This document shows, piece by piece, positions 51,199 to 58,683 of a stretch of 64,000 nt of DNA. How positions within the stretch are numbered: the first letter of the stretch is position 1; every line of letters begins with the position of its first letter. The notes under the pieces were generated by a model that was not told the origin of the DNA, did not search any database, and worked only from the letters and a program-made list of their open reading frames with translations. Made by a program: the position numbers and the translations under genes. The stretch lies in assembly GCA_937915865.1 (NCBI GenBank), contig CALGIG010000015.1:186001-250000 (forward strand), read 5' to 3'. The stretch comes from an uncultured Prolixibacteraceae bacterium (GTDB lineage Bacteria; Bacteroidota; Bacteroidia; Bacteroidales; Prolixibacteraceae).

Positions 51199-52752
51199 CT
51201 ATTTGGGCGACATTGTTACTATAGGAATAACCATTTCTTCCAACGAAATGCCTCCGTGTTGATAGGTGTTTTTATAATATTGAGCATAATGGTTATAGTT
51301 ATTCGGATAAGCAAAAAAATCGGTATTTGTGGCAAAAATGTATGAAGTACTTACATTTCTTGAAGGCAAATAAATTGTTGCCGGTGTCTTAATATCAAAT
51401 ATTGCCTTCGAGTTATAATTCAGGTTACGGCCAAGTTTATAACGAAGGTTAGTGTTTGTTTCACGGTCGCCAATTACCCTAAGCGCATTATCAACACGAA
51501 TTGTCCCGTGATCGGTTGTAAGAACCACTTTTACATTATTTTCGGATAAAAGCCTGAGCAGATCAAGTAGCGATGAATGATTGAACCAGCTAAGGGTAAG
51601 CGACCGGTATGCTTTCTCATCGTTGGCCAGTTCCTTAATCATATCCATTTCGGTACGGGCATGAGAAATCATATCAACAAAATTGAAAACCATTACTGAA
51701 AGGTCACATTGAAGGATATTGCCAATATAGTCGGTCATTTTTCGTGTGCCTTTAATGCTGGCGATTTTCTCGAAAAATACCTTATAGTTTTTACCAAGCC
51801 TTGACAGTTGCTTTTGGAACAACTCGGTTTCAAATCTATTTTTATGTCCTTCATTATCATCGTCTTCCCAATAATCAGGATAAAGTCGTTCAATTTCAGA
51901 GGGCATTAAGCCTGAAAAAATTGCATTACGGGCATACATTGTGGCTGTAGGTAAAATACTGCAATATAATTCTTCTTCTTCAACCCTGTAGTAATTGGTA
52001 AGTACAGTAGCCAGAACACGATATTGGTCGTACCTCAGATTGTCTATTACCAATACAAAAACCTTATTCCCATTGTCAACCATTGGGAAAACCTTTTTCT
52101 TGAAAATGTCGGGAGAAAGCATTGGCCTTCCTTCATGGGTTTTACTGAACCAGGCCTGGTAATTGTTGCGGATATATTTGGCGAATGAATTGTTGGCCTC
52201 GGCTTTTTGCATCCGAAGTACTTCGGCCATCGACGAATCCTCTGAACTGCTTAATTCCAGTTCCCAAAAGACCAGTTTTTTATAAACTTCTACCCATTCA
52301 TTAAAATTTAAGCGTTCGTTTATTTGCATACCAATCTTTAAAAACTCGCTTTGGTAAGCCGAATTGGTTTTTTCGGTTACGAGTCTTCGCTGATCTACAT
52401 TTTTTTTGATCGAATGTAAAATCTGGATTGGGTTTACCGGTTTTATGAGGTAATCAGCCATTTTCGACCCGATGGCTTCTTCCATTATATGTTCTTCCTC
52501 ACTTTTGGTAATCATTATAACCGGAAGATTTGGGGCGATTGTTTTTATTTCGTTCAAGGTTTGTAAACCGCTTAATCCCGGCATGTTTTCATCGAGAAAA
52601 ATAATGTCGAAAAAGTTACTGCGAACCAGATCGATAGCATCGCTACCATTGTTTGCGGTAGTAACATCAAACCCCTTTTCTTCTAAAAACATAATGTGTG
52701 CCCGTAACGAATCGATTTCGTCATCAGTCCAAAGTATTTTTGTTTTCTTCAT
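51199..52752 (-). CDS. porX: PorX, type IX secretion two-component regulator with PglZ domain
   Basis: 517 residues, matching the known length of PorX. The receiver domain (1-125) has D10/D11, phosphoacceptor D54 in IIFLDENMPGLSG and K103 in YLIKPVNP. A helical linker follows, then an alkaline-phosphatase-superfamily PglZ domain from about 210: VFVLVIDNLRYDQYRVL, ILPTATMYARNAIFSGLMP and LTTDHGTIRV carry its metal-binding acids and histidine. PorX controls type IX secretion genes through the sigma factor SigP and touches the secretion motor. It lies next to porW. The PglZ domain has oligonucleotide phosphodiesterase activity in studied homologues. Confidence 0.95.
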   Translation of the reverse strand: MKKTKILWTDDEIDSLRAHIMFLEEKGFDVTTANNGSDAIDLVRSNFFDIIFLDENMPGLSGLQTLNEIKTIAPNLPVIMITKSEEEHIMEEAIGSKMADYLIKPVNPIQILHSIKKNVDQRRLVTEKTNSAYQSEFLKIGMQINERLNFNEWVEVYKKLVFWELELSSSEDSSMAEVLRMQKAEANNSFAKYIRNNYQAWFSKTHEGRPMLSPDIFKKKVFPMVDNGNKVFVLVIDNLRYDQYRVLATVLTNYYRVEEEELYCSILPTATMYARNAIFSGLMPSEIERLYPDYWEDDDNEGHKNRFETELFQKQLSRLGKNYKVFFEKIASIKGTRKMTDYIGNILQCDLSVMVFNFVDMISHARTEMDMIKELANDEKAYRSLTLSWFNHSSLLDLLRLLSENNVKVVLTTDHGTIRVDNALRVIGDRETNTNLRYKLGRNLNYNSKAIFDIKTPATIYLPSRNVSTSYIFATNTDFFAYPNNYNHYAQYYKNTYQHGGISLEEMVIPIVTMSPK

Positions 52753-52883
52753 GATCTCCTTTCCTGAAATTTGTTACTAAGGTAATAAACAAGGTAAGAT
52801 GAATAATAGTATCAGCTTAACAAACTTTAACGGGTGAACTACTTAGTTTATGTTCTCTACTAACTTTTGCCTTATAACTTTTC

Positions 52884-55800
52884 CTATTTCAGGTAAAAAA
52901 GTTTGTAGAATTCCATATAGGTCAGGATGTTTTTGCTTTGTTTAAATATGGTTTCGTTTTCCGGCGTAATTATAAAGTGCCTGTAGTTTGTTGTTTCAAG
53001 CGGGCCATAAACAATTTTGTCATTGGCAATTGCACGCAAATATTTAACACCATCGTCGGCATTTGGAAGTCCTTCAACCTTAACCATTAACCTGAAATCG
53101 TCGAGCATTGATGAACTTACGGTCAGGGTTAACTTACTGTAATTCTTAGTGTTGAACTGCCTGATTGATTCAACCAGACGATCGGGGTTTACTTCTTCTT
53201 TCGGGACAATTAATATAAATGTTTGAGTGCCACCTATTTTTGGAATAAACGGTCCGTTATAAGCCTGGCTAGTCCCGGTTTGAGGCTGTTGTAAATTTGC
53301 CGGATCGATATATTTTATTTTGAAGAAGTTAAGATACTCGGCTATTTTCTTTGTTTCAGTTAATTTTCGCAGGTTGGCATCGGTAATAATAAAATTACGA
53401 TAGCTCAACGTATCAAGGCTTTTATAGAGTTTCCGGTTTACTAAAGTCCTGGTAAAGTAATTGATCGCTTCTGATTTGGTTTTAAATTTACTAACAATCG
53501 CTAATTGATAATCGGCTACCTGGCTTTGATTAACAGTCAGATTTGCATCCTTAAACTGTTCTCCGTTATGAGCGTTAATTCCGGCAATTACCTGTTTTAA
53601 ATTTGCTTTTGGCGTGTTTACTGCAATTACAAAGTTCTGGTTACCAATATTTTCATCACCGTAGATGTCAAGTCCGTTTCCGGTTGGGGCAACTGCTACA
53701 TAGGTTCCCTTTTCTTTCAACGTATTTTCTTCCTGTTGAGCTTTAGCCAGTAGTTCTTCGGGTTCAGGAAGTAGTTCGTCGGAGAAATCGCCAGTAATGA
53801 AACGACTATAATTTTTAATAAAGAATTTTAGATATTCGGTAAAATCTTTATCAGCTACAATTTCCCGATAATTAGTTGATGATACTATAAAGTTATTGTA
53901 TTTAATGTTTTTAAGTGCAGTGAATACTTCTCGACGTTTTATTACCGACCGGAAATAAATCAGTCCTTGTTCTTTATCTTTCAATGAACGAACAAGTAAC
54001 AAAGCTGTATTGTTGTTCAGGTTTTGTGTTTCAATATCGAAATCATATTTTGTATAATGGTCGATATTGTAATTTGCAAGGTCGAATTTTAACCGGTTAA
54101 GATCGATATTGGCATTTTTAGGATAGGCAATCACGAAATAATGAAGTAATTCTTCGTCATACGAGAATTTACCTCCAAATTCATCGGCACTTTTCTGGTT
54201 TTCGGGTAAGAGCTCCTTATTGTTAATTTTTTCATTCAGGTATCCTGATGCTACTAACTTCTGGTAATCAACCAAAGCACTGTCTTGTATTAATTTCAGA
54301 ATTTGTTCGGCCAAAGGTTTGGGTTCGGCTTTCGGATTTTTGGCAATATATTCAGTCAGTAATTTCCCAAAAACGTTTCTGTCGGCAGCCGTTCCTTCAG
54401 CAATAGTTTGAATGAATTGAATTTTTGGAACAAGCAAACTGTCTGGTTTCATGGTTATTATCTGGTTAGTGATATTACCGGCTCCGGCATAGTTTCCTGC
54501 TTTAAATTCGGCAAAGGCTTGTTGATACAATCTGTTTACACTATCATTTCTGGCTTCCAGTTCAATAAAATAGTTCGGGTTCTGCAGGTACTTAGCGTAT
54601 TTGGATTCGGGATATTTTGAAATTACCAGGTCTTTATAAATATTGGCTTTATCCTGGTCAGGCAATTTTTTATACAAATCCCATAACTCGAACCAGGATG
54701 AAAGTGAATATAAGTTGTCGGGATACCGTTTGTTTAAATCCTCGAATGAAGCAATGGAACGTGGAATATCATTGAATTCGGTTTTAAAAATTCGTCCGGC
54801 ATTAAACAGAGCGTTTCTGATTTTTACATGCGAAACCTGCATGAGCGAATCGCTAAGAGGCAGGTTTTGCGTATAATAATCTCTGGTTTTCTTATCGGTA
54901 ATTATTTTTTTGCCATTCTCATTTAATAAAGTATCTTCTTTTTGTTCCTGGTCTTCGTCACCAAAAGTACGTTTATCAAACCGTCTCCAGTTGTCTTCGA
55001 GCTTTCGTTTTCCCCAAAGACGTTCAAATTCAACTTTCCCGTAAGCAACTGTGGTAGGGTTATAAAAATACCATTCAGAACTTTGAGTTTGTTGTGTTGT
55101 TGAACTAAACTGGCTTTGGTTATACCTGTAAAAATTACGGTCGGCCATCTGGTTTTGCTGGGCCATTTTAGCCCGGTTTTCTTTTTCTGTCGCCTCTTTA
55201 ATCCATTTGTCAATTAATACATTTCGCGATGACTCATCCATTTGTGCAATTTTCTGGAGGCTATCTTCACGTTCAACGGTATAAATGTTGTCGGTCAGGC
55301 GGGTCAGGCTTTTGTGGCGATCCGAAATCTGACGATAGTTTGGATATTTGTCATCGATAACTACCATTGCGCTGTCGTAATAAGCCTGAGCTTTTTTATA
55401 TTCAGGCATATCATAATAAATCTGAGCAAGAGTCAAACACGAAAGGGCACGTTGATAAAGGTTACTGACACTCATTGAAGCCGATTGCATGTACTCTCTG
55501 ATTGCCTGATCTTTTTTACCTTCTTTTATCGATATATTACCCATGGCAAAATAAATCTGGTCACGGAATTCCAGGTTCTTTTTATCCCGCAGCATTTTTC
55601 GCAGTTCTTTCTTGAGCTTTTCAACATCACCAGTCCCGGTAAATGTTCCCGCAGCATTTATTCTGGCATTAAAAGCCATTTTATACGGAGGGTTTTTGTG
55701 GGCAATTTCTTTAAATGTTTGTGAAGCTTTGGCAGGCTCGTTTGTTTCCTGGTACCACTGGGCAAGAATATATTTATAGCGGAGTTTATCGGATTTCTGA

Positions 55801-56528
55801 GATGCTTCTTTAACAGCATTCGATAGAAATGGAATTCCTTCTTTGTACGAAAGTTGTCGTGAATAATAATCGGCAGTGGCAGCGGCGAAATCTGCATCAA
55901 GCCTACGCGGAAAATCTTCATCAGTTTGCAGTTGCTGTATAATTTCGAATGCCTCTACATACCTTTCTTGTTCGGTGTAACATCTTATTAACCAAACGTA
56001 TGCAGTATATCGCGACGGATCTTTATCGAACCGGCGAACTACGTAAGAAAAATTTTCGGCTGCTGCAATAAAATTGTGTTGGTAAAAATAAGCCTGTCCC
56101 ATTAATATATAGGCGTCATCAACCCAATTGTTAAACTCATCGCGACTGGCAAACTGGAGATACGATTTACTTCTGTTTTTGCGGCGTTTGGGCTTTTTGG
56201 TAATGGAATGTGTCTGGATTAATTTTGATGCCTTCACAATGGCATTATCCATTTCAGAGGTTGCTGCTTTAGCTGTTGTCGGATTGCTCGATTTGAATAT
56301 GGGCAGTACTTTTGAGTAATCATCTTCAACCGACCTGTCGATTTTTTCTACTCCGGACTTCAGGCTTTGTTTTCCGTTGAAATAGACATTATAATGTGCC
56401 GTCAGGTTGTGGTAAGCACGCGAAACCGCCGTATTTTTTTCGGTCGTACATCCGGCCAGAAAAAAAAGTGTGGCAATTAATAAAAAACGATATAAATAGT
56501 ATTTACTCAATAGTTGAAATTTGATCAC
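52884..56528 (-). CDS. porW: PorW/SprE-like type IX secretion lipoprotein with TPRs and triplicated C-terminal domain
   Basis: No ATG is available. The frame opens with a TTG at 56552; a GTG at 56528 or a TTG at 56510 (before SKYYLYRFLL) are likely starts, giving about 1210 residues. The lipobox is FFLAGC. The signature SRAYHNLTAHYNVYFNGKQS just after it is characteristic of PorW/SprE. TPR-like helical repeats fill about 130-700. The C-terminus has three related segments of about 110 residues (roughly 805-916, 973-1082 and 1111-1222 in the longest numbering), each with an FVI/FIL strand start and a Y-N/R-N/H-F-I-V/I-T/S motif. It is an outer-membrane lipoprotein needed for type IX secretion and is adjacent to porX. 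It is longer than characterised homologues. Confidence 0.88.
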   Translation of the reverse strand: MIKFQLLSKYYLYRFLLIATLFFLAGCTTEKNTAVSRAYHNLTAHYNVYFNGKQSLKSGVEKIDRSVEDDYSKVLPIFKSSNPTTAKAATSEMDNAIVKASKLIQTHSITKKPKRRKNRSKSYLQFASRDEFNNWVDDAYILMGQAYFYQHNFIAAAENFSYVVRRFDKDPSRYTAYVWLIRCYTEQERYVEAFEIIQQLQTDEDFPRRLDADFAAATADYYSRQLSYKEGIPFLSNAVKEASQKSDKLRYKYILAQWYQETNEPAKASQTFKEIAHKNPPYKMAFNARINAAGTFTGTGDVEKLKKELRKMLRDKKNLEFRDQIYFAMGNISIKEGKKDQAIREYMQSASMSVSNLYQRALSCLTLAQIYYDMPEYKKAQAYYDSAMVVIDDKYPNYRQISDRHKSLTRLTDNIYTVEREDSLQKIAQMDESSRNVLIDKWIKEATEKENRAKMAQQNQMADRNFYRYNQSQFSSTTQQTQSSEWYFYNPTTVAYGKVEFERLWGKRKLEDNWRRFDKRTFGDEDQEQKEDTLLNENGKKIITDKKTRDYYTQNLPLSDSLMQVSHVKIRNALFNAGRIFKTEFNDIPRSIASFEDLNKRYPDNLYSLSSWFELWDLYKKLPDQDKANIYKDLVISKYPESKYAKYLQNPNYFIELEARNDSVNRLYQQAFAEFKAGNYAGAGNITNQIITMKPDSLLVPKIQFIQTIAEGTAADRNVFGKLLTEYIAKNPKAEPKPLAEQILKLIQDSALVDYQKLVASGYLNEKINNKELLPENQKSADEFGGKFSYDEELLHYFVIAYPKNANIDLNRLKFDLANYNIDHYTKYDFDIETQNLNNNTALLLVRSLKDKEQGLIYFRSVIKRREVFTALKNIKYNNFIVSSTNYREIVADKDFTEYLKFFIKNYSRFITGDFSDELLPEPEELLAKAQQEENTLKEKGTYVAVAPTGNGLDIYGDENIGNQNFVIAVNTPKANLKQVIAGINAHNGEQFKDANLTVNQSQVADYQLAIVSKFKTKSEAINYFTRTLVNRKLYKSLDTLSYRNFIITDANLRKLTETKKIAEYLNFFKIKYIDPANLQQPQTGTSQAYNGPFIPKIGGTQTFILIVPKEEVNPDRLVESIRQFNTKNYSKLTLTVSSSMLDDFRLMVKVEGLPNADDGVKYLRAIANDKIVYGPLETTNYRHFIITPENETIFKQSKNILTYMEFYKLFYLK

Positions 56529-56790
56529 TTTAGGATAAACTGCCAAATGCAAAGAATATTGTATAACCCAGCTTTTAAAGCAGTATAACCTTACGAATAC
56601 AGTTAATTTTTAACGAGCACAATATTACGAACTTTCAATTGAATTGCGAAAAGTAAAGTACCTCAGACTTTATGTGCTTATATGATTTTAAATGAAGAAA
56701 AAACTCAAGTTGTTTGATACATTTAGAAATATGAAATCGAGAGGAAATACTTTTTCTAAAATATAGTAACTTTAAGATTTTGAAGTAGAA
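56529..56790. other. intergenic region between divergent porW and patatin genes
   Basis: AT-rich, with no repeat and no clear promoter consensus on either strand. It must contain both start regions. Confidence 0.3.
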
Positions 56791-57615
56791 ATGGATCAAG
56801 ATCAAACAAAATACACATTTGGTATATCGCTTAGTGGTGGTGGTGCCCGCGGAATTTTACACATTGGAGTGCTTGAAGCGCTTAAAAAGTATGGCATTTA
56901 TCCTGAAATAATTTCGGGGACGAGTATGGGAGCCTTGGTCGGTGTTTTTTATGCGTCGGGAATGGAACCCATGCAAATACTGGAACTGGTCAAATCGAGC
57001 AAGTTACATCGGATGATCAATTGGAAAATACCAACCAACGGATTGCTCGACCTGAATAAAGTGTTACCGATTTTGGAGAAAAATATTCCAGCCGATGATT
57101 TTGCCTGTCTGAAAAAACCATTTTTTTGCACAGTAACGAATCTGAATTCAGGATTGACAGAGGTAAAAAGTACAGGTAAACTATTTCAATGGGTCCTGGC
57201 TTCTGCCTCAATTCCAGTCATCTTTGAGCCGCAAATAATTGACGGGGTTACTTATGTTGATGGAGGTCTTTTTAATAATCTTCCTGCCGATTGTATTCGC
57301 GATAAATGCAGGTTTTTGCTTGGGGTGCACGTAAACCGGAACGATTATGAGGGGAATATCCAGGGATTTAAAGCTATTGCTGAACGAACATTTAGGCTCG
57401 TTTTTGCTAAAAATGTGGTCGAAAGTTTTACGTTGTGCGACTTCATCATTGACCCGCCACAAACTCGTTTATTCAATACCTTTGATTTTGGAAAGGCTGA
57501 CGAGATTTACAAAATTGGCTTTGAAGAAACTGAGCGACGAATCCTCGAATTGGTAAGTTTGATTGACTTAGACGTTATTGTGAAAAGAAGATCAGTTAAA
57601 AAAGAGGGTGATTAG
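56791..57615 (+). CDS. patatin-like phospholipase (RssA type)
   Basis: 274 residues. The oxyanion loop is SLSGGGARGILHIG, the nucleophile elbow is S45 in SGTSMGAL and the catalytic aspartate is D157 in YVDGGLFNNLP. This is the Ser-Asp dyad of bacterial patatins. No signal peptide is present and no membrane segment is clear, so it is probably cytoplasmic or peripheral. It acts on membrane lipids or acyl esters. It precedes a lipoprotein gene with its own promoter. No cyclase is nearby, so it is not a CBASS effector. Confidence 0.92.
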   Translation: MDQDQTKYTFGISLSGGGARGILHIGVLEALKKYGIYPEIISGTSMGALVGVFYASGMEPMQILELVKSSKLHRMINWKIPTNGLLDLNKVLPILEKNIPADDFACLKKPFFCTVTNLNSGLTEVKSTGKLFQWVLASASIPVIFEPQIIDGVTYVDGGLFNNLPADCIRDKCRFLLGVHVNRNDYEGNIQGFKAIAERTFRLVFAKNVVESFTLCDFIIDPPQTRLFNTFDFGKADEIYKIGFEETERRILELVSLIDLDVIVKRRSVKKEGD

Positions 57616-57654
57616 TTTTTCCAGTCAATAACCATAGCATTTTAAAAAGCTGAC

Positions 57655-57662
57655 TATCTTTG
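57655..57662 (+). promoter_or_regulatory. putative -7 box of the coiled-coil lipoprotein gene
   Basis: TATCTTTG is a strong match to TAnnTTTG and lies 60 bases before the ATG at 57723, implying a leader of about 50 bases. The -33 region is not distinct. Confidence 0.55.
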
Positions 57663-57722
57663 CACCATATCCTAACCAAACCATCCTCTGAATCAGAATT
57701 TTGTCAACTTAAATTTTACTAT

Positions 57723-58589
57723 ATGAGAAAATTACTATTTATTTTATCGGTTGTTGTTCTGGCGTCGTGCGGACATAAAAAGGAAATTGCCCGAATGCAG
57801 GCCAAACAAGATAGTGTTGCCCAGTTGGGTGTCCAGAAAGACAATACCATCTTGCAATACATTGGGGCCATGAACCAAATTCAGATGAATTTAGACTCAA
57901 TCAAGAGATTAGAAAAAATTGTTACCATACAAACAGCTCCGGGAACCGAAGTTCAGCCTGATGCAAAACAAAAGATACTTGAAGATATAGCATTAATAAA
58001 CAACTTATTGCAAAAGAATAAAGAGTTGGTGAAATCACTTCAGGGAAAACTTCGGAAATCGAATATGAAAATAGCTGAGCTCGAAAAAATGATTGAAATA
58101 CTGAATAATCAAATTGGAGAAAAAGACTCAGAAATTGCCGACTTGAAGCAACAGCTCGAAAAACTGAATTTTGATGTTGCTAGCCTGAACCAAAAAATTG
58201 TTACAATTACAAACGAGAATGAACAAGCTATAAAGGCAAAGAACGAGGTTATTGAAACGAAAACAAACGAATTAAATATTGCCTATTATGGTTTTGGTAC
58301 GAAAAAAGAGTTGGAAACTAAAAATGTGATTGAAAAAGAAGGTGGCGTTTTAGGCATGGGCAAAACCCTAAAAATGAAAAAGGATTTTGATCCAGCTTTT
58401 TTTATGAAGATTGACATCCGGGAGTTTACCCAGTTACCACTAAACACTAAACGGGCGAGACTGATCACTGTGCATCCTGTTGGTTCGTACCATTTTAAGG
58501 GTACCGATAAGACTGTTGAAAGCCTTGTAATTGATAAGCCGGAACAGTTTTGGAGCGCTTCAAAATACCTGTTAATTGTTGTTGAATAG
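57723..58589 (+). CDS. coiled-coil lipoprotein, unknown function
   Basis: ATG at 57723 gives 288 residues beginning MRKLLFILSVVVLASCGHKK, a lipoprotein signal with lipobox LASC. The longer frame from 57660 starts inside the promoter-like box. Residues about 20-190 form a long coiled coil rich in K, E, Q and N (KKEIARMQAKQDSVAQLG, IAELEKMIEILNNQI). The C-terminal 100 residues are a small beta domain (FMKIDIREFTQLPLNTKRAR, PVGSYHFKGTDKTVESLVID). It should sit in the periplasm attached to a membrane. Similar lipoproteins are widespread in Bacteroidota without known role. A perfect terminator follows. Confidence 0.82.
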   Translation: MRKLLFILSVVVLASCGHKKEIARMQAKQDSVAQLGVQKDNTILQYIGAMNQIQMNLDSIKRLEKIVTIQTAPGTEVQPDAKQKILEDIALINNLLQKNKELVKSLQGKLRKSNMKIAELEKMIEILNNQIGEKDSEIADLKQQLEKLNFDVASLNQKIVTITNENEQAIKAKNEVIETKTNELNIAYYGFGTKKELETKNVIEKEGGVLGMGKTLKMKKDFDPAFFMKIDIREFTQLPLNTKRARLITVHPVGSYHFKGTDKTVESLVIDKPEQFWSASKYLLIVVE

Positions 58590-58602
58590 CTTTAAAGTAA
58601 GT

Positions 58603-58652
58603 ATATACAAATTAAAAAGACGCTCATCGAAGCGTCTTTTTAATTTGTATAT
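58603..58652. terminator. bidirectional terminator with perfect 22-bp stem
   Basis: The arm at 58603-58624 is exactly complementary to 58631-58652 with a 6-base loop (CATCGA). A- and T-runs near the stem serve both strands. It ends the lipoprotein gene on the plus strand and the convergent GH78 gene on the minus strand. Confidence 0.88.
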
Positions 58653-58683
58653 GTTCCTGAAATAGCAGGACAGAGTAATTAGC

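Noticed and set aside
51199..52752. PglZ domain as a sign of a BREX phage-defence system
   Set aside because: It is fused to a receiver domain with PorX length and layout, and no other BREX gene is nearby.
56791..57615. Patatin as a CBASS or other anti-phage effector
   Set aside because: No nucleotide cyclase, ubiquitin-like or sensor gene is adjacent; it looks like a housekeeping RssA-type enzyme.
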